The notes: generated from the sequence alone by a model not told the origin. 64,000 bases of DNA from Streptomyces sp. NBC_01669 (GCF_026339735.1 NZ_JAPEQG010000001.1:2356001-2420000); one strand, 5' to 3'. Positions 1-8,954 are shown, numbered from the stretch's first letter. Numbers and translations: made by a program.

Positions 1-71
1 CCGCCGGAGCAGCAGAACAGATCCAGCACCCGCGGTAAGCGGTCTCGCCGGATCGGGACAGGTTGAGTCAT
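1..71 (-). CDS. DNA cytosine methyltransferase, N-terminus only (runs off window)
   Basis: The minus strand from ATG at 71-69 reads about 23 residues before the window edge and contains VLDLFCCSGG. This fits motif I, the AdoMet-binding DLFxGxGG motif of C5-cytosine DNA methyltransferases, at the expected place near the N-terminus. GGAG lies about 10 nt upstream of the ATG. Codon 12 is TTA, so translation may depend on the developmental tRNA bldA, as for other TTA-containing Streptomyces genes. Orphan methyltransferases are common AICE cargo and can protect the element from host restriction. Only the first motif is visible, so the family call is tentative. Confidence 0.5.
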   Translation of the reverse strand, partial: MTQPVPIRRDRLPRVLDLFCCSG

Positions 72-109
72 GCTGGAGGTCTCCAGTTCTGTGAAAGGTG
101 CTGGCAGAC

Positions 110-151
110 GAGGGCGGCCCGCATTCATTGGCGTGAGAGGGGGCCGCCCTC
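110..151 (-). terminator. Hairpin downstream of the 159-509 gene
   Basis: A perfect 11-bp inverted repeat (110-120 and 141-151, GAGGGCGGCCC / GGGCCGCCCTC) lies just past the stop of the gene ending at 159, with a 20-nt loop. A second small palindrome, CTGGAGGTCTCCAG at 73-86, overlaps the ribosome-binding region of the methyltransferase gene. Confidence 0.45.
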
Positions 152-158
152 GGCGCAG

Positions 159-509
159 CTACTGGTGGTGGGTCCAGCGGGCGTACTGCTGGCGGGCGTA
201 GTGGCGCGGGTCGCAGATGACGGTGGTGTCGTCCAGGTCCATCAGGCGTCGGGCCGCCTCGGTGGCCACCTCGCTCGCGTCGCCCGGGGCTCCCTCGCGT
301 TCGTCGGCGAGGGCGATGCGGTCGAGGACGGCGGCCTTGCGGAGCCAGAACTCCCGGCCCAGTGCCGTGCCGAACGGCTTGTCGGCGGCGGTCTGTGCGG
401 TCCATCCGATCTCTCGGATGATGCTCGGGGCGAGCGCGTAGGCGGTCTCCGGTGTCGGCCAGTTGCCCGGTTCTGGGTGGTGCTCGGTGCTGGGGTGCAG
501 CTTTTCCAT
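159..509 (-). CDS. AICE hypothetical protein
   Basis: A 116-residue protein starting at ATG 509 with AGGAGCAC upstream. It is soluble, has no signal peptide or membrane segment, and carries no motif I recognise; the C-terminus is Trp/His/Arg rich. It lies 1 nt downstream of the membrane protein ending at 511 and is surely co-transcribed with it. A longer frame reading through 511-959 on the same strand is a shadow. Function unknown. Confidence 0.7.
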   Translation of the reverse strand: MEKLHPSTEHHPEPGNWPTPETAYALAPSIIREIGWTAQTAADKPFGTALGREFWLRKAAVLDRIALADEREGAPGDASEVATEAARRLMDLDDTTVICDPRHYARQQYARWTHHQ

Positions 510-510
510 G

Positions 511-1122
511 TCAGTGCTCCTTGGTGATGTCGATGGCGGGGAGTTCGGGAAGTCCGGCGCGGGTGAGTGTGGCGGGGTCGAAGCCGGGCAGTGCCTCGCG
601 GTGGATGAGGGCTTGAGCCAGCGCGGTGGCGTATGCGGCGCCTTCGCGGGCGACCTCGATCTGCGCCCCGGCGCGTAGGGCTTCGACGCGTTCGGTGTGG
701 GCGTGCCCCTCGCGGCGAACGACGCTCTGCCGCTCGTACGCCACGGTGTCGCGACGGTCGGTACGCCAGTAACGGGCAGCGATCCCGTACGCGACCGCGG
801 TGGCGAGCACCCACAGCAGCAGGGGCAGCGAAAGACCGTCCGCGTATCCGGCGACCCCAGCCAGCGCGAGCCCGCCCGACGTGGCGAACGCCGTTGCGGC
901 GAGCACTCCGTCACCACCACCCCGGCCCGCGGCGGCGAACGCGCCGGCCGTTGCGGCACCTGCGGCGAGGACGACCATCAACGCGGCGTTGCCGGTGCTG
1001 TGTTCGGCGCCGTTGGCGTTCCAGATCCGTCCCAGGATCAGCACCGTGGATGTGGCGACGGCCGGTGCCACCTTCGGGGCCGCGAGCGCGACCCAGTGGC
1101 GTTGGACGAGGGGTTCGTTCAT
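511..1122 (-). CDS. AICE membrane protein with C-terminal cytoplasmic tail
   Basis: A 203-residue protein. Start ATG 1122 is preceded by GGAGG at 9 nt spacing. Residues about 15-130 contain four hydrophobic segments, including an Ala/Gly-rich stretch near 45-65 and LPLLLWVLATAVAYGIAA near 100. The remaining 80 residues are charged and probably cytoplasmic. The gene sits between two other small AICE genes on the same strand. By position it could be a spread (Spd)-type protein that helps plasmid movement between mycelial compartments, but no sequence motif proves that. Confidence 0.7.
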   Translation of the reverse strand: MNEPLVQRHWVALAAPKVAPAVATSTVLILGRIWNANGAEHSTGNAALMVVLAAGAATAGAFAAAGRGGGDGVLAATAFATSGGLALAGVAGYADGLSLPLLLWVLATAVAYGIAARYWRTDRRDTVAYERQSVVRREGHAHTERVEALRAGAQIEVAREGAAYATALAQALIHREALPGFDPATLTRAGLPELPAIDITKEH

Positions 1123-1136
1123 AGCGGGGGTCCTCC

Positions 1137-1325
1137 TTACAGGTTCGGGATGGCGTCGATGACGGCGGTGGTGAGTTCGTTGATGGGTCCCGAGGCGCCG
1201 GTGGAGGCGAGGAAGAACCCGAACATCACGGCGATGAACGCGGAGCCGTAGCCGAGGGTGTTGGAGCGGAGCAGGAAGAACAGGACCAGTCCGAACAGCA
1301 GGACCAGCGAGACGGTGACGGCCAC
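1137..1325 (-). CDS. Small two-helix membrane protein of AICE
   Basis: A 62-residue protein, GTG start at 1325 with a purine-rich AAGGGG upstream. Two hydrophobic helices (about residues 3-18 and 26-42) leave a short polar C-terminus ending INELTTAVIDAIPNL. Small double-spanning proteins of this size are regular members of AICE transfer regions and are often called spread-associated. The upstream extension in the same frame has poor coding character, so the short start is chosen. Confidence 0.65.
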   Translation of the reverse strand: MAVTVSLVLLFGLVLFFLLRSNTLGYGSAFIAVMFGFFLASTGASGPINELTTAVIDAIPNL

Positions 1326-1511
1326 GACGGGCCCCTTTCCGGTGTGGTGGTGCGGGACGGTTGGCGGGTCAGGGCCGGTCCGGCGGACCTTGCAGCGGTC
1401 GCGGGCCCTGGCACGCCCATCTGCGGTGAAGAGGTGACGGCCATCCGTCGGCGGCCTGATCCGCCGGACAGGCCCTAGCCAGCTCCCTGATGGACGCACG
1501 AAGATCGCTAA

Positions 1512-2048
1512 GTGACTGATGACGAACTGTTCGAGGCCGTCCGCGCTCGCGTGAAGGCGGGACGGCCCACCGACTCGACCTCAACATTGACGACGCCCGA
1601 ACCAGCCTCGCTGGACACGGTCGAGGACGCGGAGCGCACTATCGGCTTCCGGCTGCCGCCGCTGGTCCGTCGTCTCTACCTGGAGATCGCCGACGGCGGC
1701 GTCGGCCCGTTCCGCGGCTTCTCGCCTCTGAACGACGAAGAGCTGGCCATGGTCAACGGCTATCTCGACTACCTGAACGACGAGTTGGCCCCAGAGGATC
1801 CGCCCGCCCCGCCGCCAGGCGTGCTGTTCTTCTGCGACTTCGGCGGCATCATGTGGGTGCTGCTCGACTGCCGTCATCCCGAGGGCCAGATGTGGTGGTG
1901 GGAGGAAGGCGACCGCCACAAACTCGACCTGACCTTCCCCCAGTGGATGCAGGCATGGCTCGACGGGCACCTCACCCACACGTACATGGAGGCAAGGAAG
2001 CTGCGGGACGAATCCTGGGTCGGACCGTGGGCCGACGAGCAGCCTTAG
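1512..2048 (+). CDS. SMI1/KNR4 (SUKH) family protein
   Basis: A 178-residue protein with GTG start. It has the SUKH fold signature: an early segment resembling EDAERTIGFRLPPLVRRLY followed by DGGVGPF, and a central Trp-rich part (GGIMWVLLDC, MWWWEEGD) before a terminal helix with FPQWMQAWLDG. In bacteria this superfamily is dominated by immunity proteins of polymorphic toxin systems, though some are housekeeping. It is the only plus-strand gene in the left arm of the element and overlaps the convergent gene at 2045 by 4 nt, so it looks like an independent cargo gene. No toxin partner is visible. Confidence 0.8.
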   Translation: MTDDELFEAVRARVKAGRPTDSTSTLTTPEPASLDTVEDAERTIGFRLPPLVRRLYLEIADGGVGPFRGFSPLNDEELAMVNGYLDYLNDELAPEDPPAPPPGVLFFCDFGGIMWVLLDCRHPEGQMWWWEEGDRHKLDLTFPQWMQAWLDGHLTHTYMEARKLRDESWVGPWADEQP

Positions 2049-2296
2049 CGGGTGCCGTCGCGGTGGAGGCGGGCGGCGACGTTGTAGAGGTGGCGTCCGA
2101 CGCGTATGCGCTTGCCGGTGGCCTTGCAGCGGCGGCAGTCCTTGCCGCGCTTGGTGCGGCCCTTGCGGTCGGTCTTGATGGCGTGGCCCATCCCGCGGCA
2201 CTTGCGGCAGTTCCCGAACGGCGAGGCCGCACACAGGGACGCGTAACCCAGGGTGACGGACAGGAGGAGTGTGCTAGCGAGTAGGGCAGGGGTCAT
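2045..2296 (-). CDS. Small zinc-ribbon AICE protein with N-terminal hydrophobic helix
   Basis: An 83-residue protein with a hydrophobic N-terminus (about residues 3-23; signal anchor or signal peptide). It then carries two Cys-x-x-Cys-x-x-x-Gly knuckles (CRKCRGMG and CRRCKATG), like half of a DnaJ-type zinc domain. The basic stretch between them (KTDRKGRTKRG) suggests nucleic-acid or membrane-surface binding. It lies directly downstream of the tra gene and the CTAG-rich intergenic repeat. Found in this position in AICEs; function not established. Confidence 0.7.
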   Translation of the reverse strand: MTPALLASTLLLSVTLGYASLCAASPFGNCRKCRGMGHAIKTDRKGRTKRGKDCRRCKATGKRIRVGRHLYNVAARLHRDGTR

Positions 2297-2427
2297 GAAG
2301 GGCCTCCTGGGCCTGTTTCAGGGGTTTTCGCAGGTGGGGTGCTAGTGGCTAGCTTCCTGATCAATGCGGGTTTTGGGCGCTAGCGGTGCCGCTAGACCTA
2401 GCGGGGTGTGCTGCTAGGTCTAGCGGC
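2272..2427. repeat. CTAG-rich cluster between tra and the zinc-ribbon gene
   Basis: Eight CTAG tetranucleotides occur in about 155 bp, mostly as GCTAG or CTAGC, although CTAG is normally strongly under-represented in Streptomyces DNA. The arrangement includes the perfect inverted repeat listed separately. Spacing and location directly behind the DNA translocase gene are compatible with a transfer origin (clt-like locus) or a multi-site operator. Confidence 0.55.
2388..2427. promoter_or_regulatory. Perfect 15-bp inverted repeat, candidate operator/clt/terminator
   Basis: GCCGCTAGACCTAGC at 2388-2402 is mirrored exactly by GCTAGGTCTAGCGGC at 2413-2427, with a 10-nt spacer. It sits 10 nt past the stop of the tra gene, so a terminator is possible. 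However, no T-run follows, and the arms are themselves built from CTAG units, which favours a protein-binding site. Confidence 0.5.
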
Positions 2428-2436
2428 GAACCGGTG

Positions 2437-4659
2437 TCAGCCCGCGTCCCGGTTTCCGTCACGCTCCGCAATCGCGGTGAGGATGCGGGAGCGCTCGATG
2501 CCGCGCCGGTTGGCGCCCTTCCCGGACTCGGTCTTGCCCCATACCTGGCCGGTGTTGATGCCGTGCGGCTTCAGCGCGGCGGCCAGTTGCTCGGGCTCCC
2601 ACCCGCCGTAGACGTCCGGCCGCAGCTCGGCGAGACGGGCCACGACGACTTCGGACCACAGCTTGGGCTCTTCGGCTGGCACGACGGCGAGGATGTCGGT
2701 GAGCAGGTCGTACGTGGATGCCTCGCTGGCCTCGAACGTCTCCCCGAGCGCGTGCCCGGACAGGGTTCCTGCGGCTTCGCGCAGGCGGCGGGCCCGCAGC
2801 CCGATCACCTCGGCGGTGGGGGCGTCGACGTAGACGGACGAGACGATCCTCGCGTCGGCGCCTTCACCGACGAAGTAGTGGATGCCCTTGTCCTTCCATG
2901 AGAACATCGTGGCTCGGATGCCCCGCTTGTAGGACGAGGTGCCCAGGACCATGTCGTTCTCCAGCTGGCCCATGACCTTCAGGCACCACCGGGCCGACGC
3001 GTTCGCGCTGATCCCGGTGGGCAGGGCCTTCGCGTCCGGGCGCTGCGTGGCCAGCAGGAGCACGATGCCGGTGGCGGGTCCGCGCTTGACCAGGTCGGTG
3101 CAGATCTCTTCGAACTCCCCGCCGTGCTTGGGGTGCTCGAACCAGACCTGGCACTCATCGACCCCGATCACGATCGGATGCAGCCCGAGCTTCGGCTTGT
3201 TCGCCAGCTCGGACGTGACCTTGGACTCGGGGCAGATGTCCCGCGGCAGGGACCGGATCATCTTCGCCCGACGTCGCAGCTCGGTGCGCAGTTCCCGCAG
3301 GTCAGCGAGGGCGTACTCGATGTCCTCGTCGTCGTCCCCGGCCCGGTGCCGGTGCGAGACCCGCTCGCCCACGGGGTCGAGGTCGCCGGTGCCCTTGAGG
3401 TCGTAGGTGTGAACCTCGGCCCGGGTGTCGAGGGCGGCGATGAGCAGGAGCAGGCGGAGCAGGAACGTCTTACCCATGCGGGGGATGGCTCCGATTACGC
3501 CTGCAATGTACATCAGGGTGATGTCGACCCAGCGTCCGCGCTGGTCAGTGCCGAAGGAGACCGGCTTGAACAGGTCGACGGAGCCACCCTTGACCAAGGG
3601 CCATGCGGGCTTCGTGGCCGTGGACATGTCCTGATCGCCGACCCAGAGGACCAGGCGCCCGGTGTGCTCGTCCGGCACGGCCTCGGGCCACACGCAGCCG
3701 AGCGGGCGGCGCAGCCCGGAGGCGAGCTTGTCCCGGCGCTCGATCACGTCGGTGACGGTCACGCCGTACGGGAGATCGCCCTCCGCACGCCATCCAGGAC
3801 CGTCGCGGGTGATCGGGGCGGTGAACGTGAACCCGTCCCGCCCCTTGCTCTGCACCTGGTTGATCGCCGTGATACCGAGCGCACCGAGCGCCCGCAGCAC
3901 GATGTCACTGGTGAGCTTGGGTGCCTTGGTCATCTCCACGGCCCGGGTGACGACCGGTGCGTCGGCCTGCGTGCCGGCCGACCCGAGCGCCATCAGCACC
4001 GCCCCGACCGACAGAGCCTGCAGCCAGCCGGGGGCGAGGACGTAGATGGCGAGCGCGGCACCGAGCCCGACGAACATGGCCAGCACCGTCACCAGCGTGC
4101 GCAGCCTCACCCGGCCGTCCCGCTGCCGGGAGAGCTTCAGATACTCGGCCGCGTCCTCGCGGCGGACGGACGCGAGTCGGACCGGCTCACCCTCGCGGTC
4201 GGCGGTCCACCGCATCGTGCCACCCATGAACTTCGCCGCACCGCGCGGCGACTGGAACGCGAGCCGTGCCGCGTAGTACGGGGACCGGAGCGCGTGGTAC
4301 CCGGCCAGGTGGCCGTAGTGGCCTGCGGCCCAGCGGGTGGCGGTCTTGAACTCGGCGGTGGAGCGCAACCACGCGGGGACGATCGCCCGCCGCTTGGCGC
4401 CCATGAGTCGGCCCATGAACCCGGGCCCGACTTCCGCCGGACCATCGACCATCACGGGCTCCGTCGGGTCGCTCGACTCGGCGCCCGACCGTGTGGGGAA
4501 CGAGTCGGCCGACCGGTCGGCGGTGTGGTCGGCCGACTCGGTACGGGCCGACCGTGCCTTGTCGAGGTCGACCACGTCCCCACCCGAGTCGGGTGCGGCG
4601 GCTGCCTTCATGTCGGCTTCGAGTCGGTTGAAGAGTTCGCTTTCGTCGTCGTGATTCAC
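2437..4659 (-). CDS. AICE conjugal DNA translocase, FtsK/SpoIIIE family (TraSA-like)
   Basis: A 740-residue protein with GTG start at 4659. A charged N-terminal region is followed by two hydrophobic helices near residues 190-230 and then an FtsK/SpoIIIE motor domain. Visible motifs are Walker A IGAIPRMGKTFLLRL, Walker B HPIVIGVDECQVWFEH, and LLLATQRPDA just after it. The C-terminal 60 residues look like a winged-helix DNA-binding domain, as in TraB proteins, which bind 8-bp repeats of the clt locus. It would form the hexameric pore that moves double-stranded element DNA between hyphae. It is the last large gene of the minus-strand transfer operon. Confidence 0.93.
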   Translation of the reverse strand: MNHDDESELFNRLEADMKAAAAPDSGGDVVDLDKARSARTESADHTADRSADSFPTRSGAESSDPTEPVMVDGPAEVGPGFMGRLMGAKRRAIVPAWLRSTAEFKTATRWAAGHYGHLAGYHALRSPYYAARLAFQSPRGAAKFMGGTMRWTADREGEPVRLASVRREDAAEYLKLSRQRDGRVRLRTLVTVLAMFVGLGAALAIYVLAPGWLQALSVGAVLMALGSAGTQADAPVVTRAVEMTKAPKLTSDIVLRALGALGITAINQVQSKGRDGFTFTAPITRDGPGWRAEGDLPYGVTVTDVIERRDKLASGLRRPLGCVWPEAVPDEHTGRLVLWVGDQDMSTATKPAWPLVKGGSVDLFKPVSFGTDQRGRWVDITLMYIAGVIGAIPRMGKTFLLRLLLLIAALDTRAEVHTYDLKGTGDLDPVGERVSHRHRAGDDDEDIEYALADLRELRTELRRRAKMIRSLPRDICPESKVTSELANKPKLGLHPIVIGVDECQVWFEHPKHGGEFEEICTDLVKRGPATGIVLLLATQRPDAKALPTGISANASARWCLKVMGQLENDMVLGTSSYKRGIRATMFSWKDKGIHYFVGEGADARIVSSVYVDAPTAEVIGLRARRLREAAGTLSGHALGETFEASEASTYDLLTDILAVVPAEEPKLWSEVVVARLAELRPDVYGGWEPEQLAAALKPHGINTGQVWGKTESGKGANRRGIERSRILTAIAERDGNRDAG

Positions 4660-4755
4660 TGACAGTCCTTCCCGGACTTCTGGGGTTGGAAAGGGGTCCG
4701 GGCGGCGCTTCGGACGGCCTACCGTTCGGACCCCGCTAAGCGGTTGCTGTGCAGT

Positions 4756-5141
4756 TCAGGCGGCGCGCTGTTCGTCGGAGAAGGCGCAGCCGGGGCACAT
4801 GCCGAGCGAGGTCGGGATGCAGTACCCGACATCCACCCGGCAGGCGGGGCAAGTGCGCCGTGCGGTCATGGCCTTGGCGAGCGCGGCCCGCTTGCCCGGC
4901 GTCATCGGCCGGACCGGCCTGGCCAGCTCGATGCGGTACAAGAACGCGACCGCCACACCGGCCTTGCGGCGGCGTGAGCGGCGCATGATCTGTGCGGCGA
5001 CCGCCTGCCCACCGGGGCGCAGTCCGCGGGCGCGGAGCTGGCGGCGGGTGGCGTAGCCGTCCGGGGCGTACTTCCAAGGGAAGGTCGGTATCCCATGCAG
5101 GGCGCCGGTCGGGTCGTAGCACTTGCCGAATGTCGGGGACA

Positions 5142-5142
<1 letters not shown>
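4756..5142 (-). CDS. RRQRL-motif zinc-binding protein
   Basis: A 128-residue protein. Residues 31-46 contain TRRQLRARGLRPGGQ, matching the family's RRQ-L motif. The C-terminus holds a four-cysteine site (CPAC near 98 and CPGC near 118). These proteins are found almost only in AICEs and Streptomyces plasmids, between the tra gene and the GGDEF or DUF2637 genes, as here. Its start ATG (5142) overlaps the stop of the GGDEF gene by one base, so the two are translationally coupled. Biochemical role unknown. Confidence 0.85.
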
Positions 5143-5788
<646 letters not shown>

Positions 5789-5792
<4 letters not shown>

Positions 5793-6790
5793 GCCGCCAC
5801 CGCCCTGGGGGCGTCACCGTCGTTGTCCTGCTCGGTGTCGACGGCGTGCAGCGGCTGACCGGCCCGCTCGCTCTTGAGCGTGTCGCGCAGGATGCGGGCG
5901 GTGGCCTGGGATACGTGCACCGCGGCCCGGATCCGGTCAGCGGTCAGCTCCGCGTCCGTCCAACCGGCCGTGGTCGCCCGAGCCTCGGACAGGATCTCGT
6001 CCGGGCTCCGCTTGGTGTTCGCCTTGCCTGCCGTGCGGCGAGTCGGGCGCTTCGCAGACGGCTTGGACTCGACCGGGGGCTTGTCCTCGGGAGTCAGGTC
6101 CGGGGCGGACGGTACTGCCTCGCTCGCGAGGTTGAGCTCCCCGAGCTTGAGCAGCACGCGTTCCGGGCGGGGAGTCTTCGACCGCCACAGGCGGCCGTGC
6201 CGCTCGCGCAGCTCGGCGCGGGCCAGCAGGCGTTCCCGCTCCCGGGCCAGCGCGTCACCGTAGGAGGTGACCTCCCACAGCGTCATGCGGCGCCACAGGG
6301 CGAACGTCGACAGCGGGGCGAGCAGCCAGCGTGAGGCGCGGATCTTGTCCATGCGGCGGCCGGTCACCGCACCGATTCGTACCGCGTAGATGTGGGCGGC
6401 GATCTCGGAGAACACGACCCACAAGAGCGGCATCGTGCCGTGGGCGACCTTCGCCCATGTCCCCTGGCCAGCCGAGACGTTCAGCCCGCAGGTCACCAGG
6501 GTGAGGGCCCAGGGCACGAACCGGACCCAGGCAAGCGCCATGTCCATCCGGATCAGCATCAGGTTCGCCACGGTGAACACCGGGATCGCCAGATCGATAC
6601 CGACCGGCAGCATCCACGGTGCACTGAACCCCCACCGCAGCGCGGCAGCGGACACGGCGTCGAACGAGGAGATCAGGCCGAGGGCGCCTACCCCGGCCGC
6701 GGCGAGCGCGCCGACCCCGGCCAGGCCCATTTCCGGGTGGGTCAAGGGCGGAACGGCCGGCCGATCCGGCGTCTGCGTAGTGGTCGTCAT
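5789..6790 (-). CDS. DUF2637 plasmid-transfer membrane protein
   Basis: A 333-residue protein; ATG at 6790 overlaps the upstream stop by 4 nt. Four transmembrane segments fill residues about 20-145 (GLAGVGALAAAGVGALGLI, MLPVGIDLAIPVFTVANLML, FVPWALTLVTCGLNV, LLWVVFSEIAAHIYAV), which is the DUF2637 pattern. The charged C-terminal half ends in a helix-turn-helix-like segment (LTADRIRAAVHVSQATARILRD). DUF2637 proteins include SpdB-like spread proteins of Streptomyces plasmids. The in-frame extension upstream of 6790 is low-quality sequence overlapping the preceding gene and is rejected. Confidence 0.87.
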
Positions 6791-7086
6791 GCCGCGGCCG
6801 CCTTCCGGGACGGCCGACGACGACCGAACGGCTGCGGTAGCGGTAGCGGGATGACGTTGAACAGTTCCGGCGCGAACGTCTCGATCGCCTCGGCGGCGAT
6901 CTGGCTCACGCGGTCGGGGAAGTCGGGGTTGTCCGCGAGGATGTCGCGGGCCGCGTCCAGGCGGGCCGCACGCTCCATCTCGCTCTCGCCCTCCACCCCG
7001 AGCCACAGCTCAATGGGGGTGCCAAGGGCCAGTTCGATGAACTCGGTGGTGTTGGCCGCGACGTGTCCGGCCACAATGTTCTTCAT
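6787..7086 (-). CDS. AICE hypothetical protein, first gene of the transfer operon
   Basis: A 99-residue acidic protein with a basic tail (FGRRRPSRKAAAA). It is the promoter-proximal gene of the minus-strand operon 7086 to 2437, whose successive genes overlap by 1 or 4 nt down to the zinc protein. No membrane segment and no recognised domain. Its size and position match the small unnamed protein that commonly precedes DUF2637 in AICEs. Confidence 0.7.
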   Translation of the reverse strand: MKNIVAGHVAANTTEFIELALGTPIELWLGVEGESEMERAARLDAARDILADNPDFPDRVSQIAAEAIETFAPELFNVIPLPLPQPFGRRRPSRKAAAA

Positions 7087-7126
7087 GGGTCGTGGTTCTC
7101 CCTAAGCGGTGGAACGGCCCAGAACA

Positions 7127-7156
7127 GCGGCCCCGGTGTCCAACCACCGGGGCCGC
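7127..7156 (-). promoter_or_regulatory. 12-bp stem hairpin in the leader of the transfer operon
   Basis: GCGGCCCCGGTG and CACCGGGGCCGC form a perfect stem with the 6-nt loop TCCAAC, centred 55 nt upstream of the first transfer gene. It could act as an attenuator or a terminator insulating the operon from upstream transcription. Confidence 0.45.
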
Positions 7157-7529
7157 GCGCCGTTCAGATGAGATGAAGCGGAAAGTGATCTCCGGCTCCC
7201 CTCGACCCCGCCCGTACGAGACGGACGGAGGAGGCAACCGGCCGCTCCGCGAGGAAGCGGGCAGAGGTTCGGTTCTCCGATTCGCACGGCGCTGTTCGTT
7301 CCGGGGAGATCCGAAAGTCCCGGAGGTCGTCGCAGCTTCAAGGGGTGCCGTGCGGTTCTTTAGAGCCGATGGCGTGTCCCCCATCTGGGGTGTGGGGCCC
7401 GGTTGTGACATCGGGCCCGGTCTCGATCGGCTGGTCTCCACTCGCCTCGGCTGGAACGGTCACGGCCGTCGTACTGCGGTGGATCACGCTGTGGAGTTGT
7501 TGAGCAACTCGCTCCGGAGCCGATGCGAT

Positions 7530-7544
7530 ACCTGTATTACAGGT
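7530..7544. promoter_or_regulatory. 15-bp symmetric site, candidate regulator operator
   Basis: ACCTGTA-T-TACAGGT is a perfect 7-bp inverted repeat around one central base, 175 nt upstream of the HTH regulator. It is AT-richer than its surroundings. Size and symmetry fit a dimeric HTH or GntR operator; the cognate protein is not proven. Confidence 0.45.
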
Positions 7545-7719
7545 CCTGCATTGTGGTTCCGTCAAGCGGAGCGGTGGAACTTCTTGGCTTAGCGCCGGGA
7601 TTTCCTGGCGTGCCATCAGCATCCGTGCAGACCAGGGGCGTTGGTTACCCCATACGTGGACAGCTCGGATTCATCTGGATACCTTCAAGAGGTCCCAAGA
7701 CGTCCCATCGGGGGTTGCG

Positions 7720-8478
7720 ATGTCCAACGAACGCTTACGGTCGGCCCTGCTGGCGCAGGGCATGACCGTGCAAGACCTGGCCGATTCGATCGAGGTCAAC
7801 CCGAAGACGGTCGAACGCTGGATCACTCAGGGCAAGGTGCCGTACCGGCGACACCAGTACGCCACTGCGTCGCTGCTCAAGGTGGACGTGACGACCCTGT
7901 GGGACGACTCCCGCGCCGTCGACACGGCGGCAGACCTGAGCAAAGCGGAGATCATCACCATCTATCCGCACCGCCACATGGTGCCCAACAGCTTGTGGCG
8001 TGAGATCTACGAGCGAGCTGAATCGCGCATCGACGTCCTGGTCTACTCCGGACTATGGCTGTCGGAAGATCCCCTCTTCCTCGACCTCCTGAAGCGGAAG
8101 GTGCAGGGGGTAACCCAGGTGCGAATCCTGCTGGGAGATCCCGACTGCGCTGCGGTGCACCAGCGCGGCATAGACGAAGGTCACCGCATCATGGACGGCA
8201 AGATTCGCAACGCACTGATGAACTACCGCCCACTCTTCACGAGCCATCCCGACATCGGCTTTCGCCTGCACGACGGCACGCTCTACAACTCGCTCTTCCG
8301 GTCCGATGACGAGATGCTCGTGAACACCCACGTGTACGGAATCGGGGCGTACATGGCGCCTGTCCTGCACCTGCGACGACTTCCCGGAGGCGGGCTCTTC
8401 GACACCTACGCGAATAGCATCGAACAGACCTGGGGCAGTGCGCGCCCGGTTGCGGATCACGACATCACGGGAGCTTGA
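7720..8478 (+). CDS. HTH (XRE) - DUF5919-type AICE regulator
   Basis: A 252-residue protein. Residues 1-50 form a Cro/XRE helix-turn-helix (MTVQDLADSIEVNPKTVERW). The rest is a C-terminal domain with segments such as RIDVLVYSGLWL and VRILLGDPDC that recalls DUF5919 and phospholipase-D-like folds, without an HKD catalytic motif. A regulator of this type sits at the same position as pra in pSAM2, next to a Nudix gene. An activator or sensor of replication and transfer genes is inferred. GGGG precedes the ATG. The Nudix gene follows after 2 nt. Confidence 0.8.
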   Translation: MSNERLRSALLAQGMTVQDLADSIEVNPKTVERWITQGKVPYRRHQYATASLLKVDVTTLWDDSRAVDTAADLSKAEIITIYPHRHMVPNSLWREIYERAESRIDVLVYSGLWLSEDPLFLDLLKRKVQGVTQVRILLGDPDCAAVHQRGIDEGHRIMDGKIRNALMNYRPLFTSHPDIGFRLHDGTLYNSLFRSDDEMLVNTHVYGIGAYMAPVLHLRRLPGGGLFDTYANSIEQTWGSARPVADHDITGA

Positions 8479-8480
8479 GC

Positions 8481-8954
8481 ATGGGACGCATCGACTACCT
8501 TCACGACCCCGACGGCCCGCCGGCCAACTCGGTCGTGCCCTCCGTCGTGGCGTTCGTGCAGAACGAAGCGGGTCACGTCCTACTCATCCAGCGCTCGGAC
8601 AACGGCCGTTGGGCGCTGCCAGGCGGTGGTCACGATGTGGGCGAGTCCATCAGCGACACCGTGGTGCGTGAGATCTGGGAAGAGACAGGAATCAAAGCCG
8701 AGGTCGTCGACATGTCGGGGATCTACACCGACCCCGGACACGTGATGTTGTACGACGACGGAGAGGCACGGCAGCAGTTCAGTATCTGTTTCCGTGCTCG
8801 CCCGGTCGGCGGCGAGGTTCGTACGAGCGACGAAACGACACAGGTCCGCTGGGTCTCCCCAGCGGACCTCGTGAAGTTCGACATTCACCCCACCATGCGG
8901 CTCAGGATCGAGCACGCGATGGATCGGACGCGAACCGCGCCTTACGTCGGCTGA
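8481..8954 (+). CDS. Nudix hydrolase, Pif-like immunity candidate
   Basis: A 157-residue protein with a perfect Nudix box: G-x5-E-x7-REIWEETGI within GGGHDVGESISDTVV-REIWEETGI. ATG 8481 is preferred over the TTG at 8475 because GGGAG lies 7 nt before it. In pSAM2 the Nudix protein Pif prevents redundant transfer between cells already carrying the element. The same neighbours (activator upstream, KorSA-like gene nearby) make that role plausible. Its 3' end overlaps the convergent HD gene by 13 nt. Substrate unknown. Confidence 0.85.
   Translation: MGRIDYLHDPDGPPANSVVPSVVAFVQNEAGHVLLIQRSDNGRWALPGGGHDVGESISDTVVREIWEETGIKAEVVDMSGIYTDPGHVMLYDDGEARQQFSICFRARPVGGEVRTSDETTQVRWVSPADLVKFDIHPTMRLRIEHAMDRTRTAPYVG

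Larger units (their letters stand above)
7087..7719. other. Divergent control region of the AICE (no gene)
   Basis: This 633-bp non-coding gap separates the minus-strand transfer operon from the plus-strand regulator gene. It holds a GC-rich hairpin (7127-7156), an imperfectly spaced repeat GAGTTG-TTGAG-CAACTC (7494-7510) and the symmetric site at 7530-7544. Frames crossing it have poor coding character and no ribosome-binding sites. It is the natural place for the operators of the HTH and GntR regulators encoded to the right. Confidence 0.6.
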
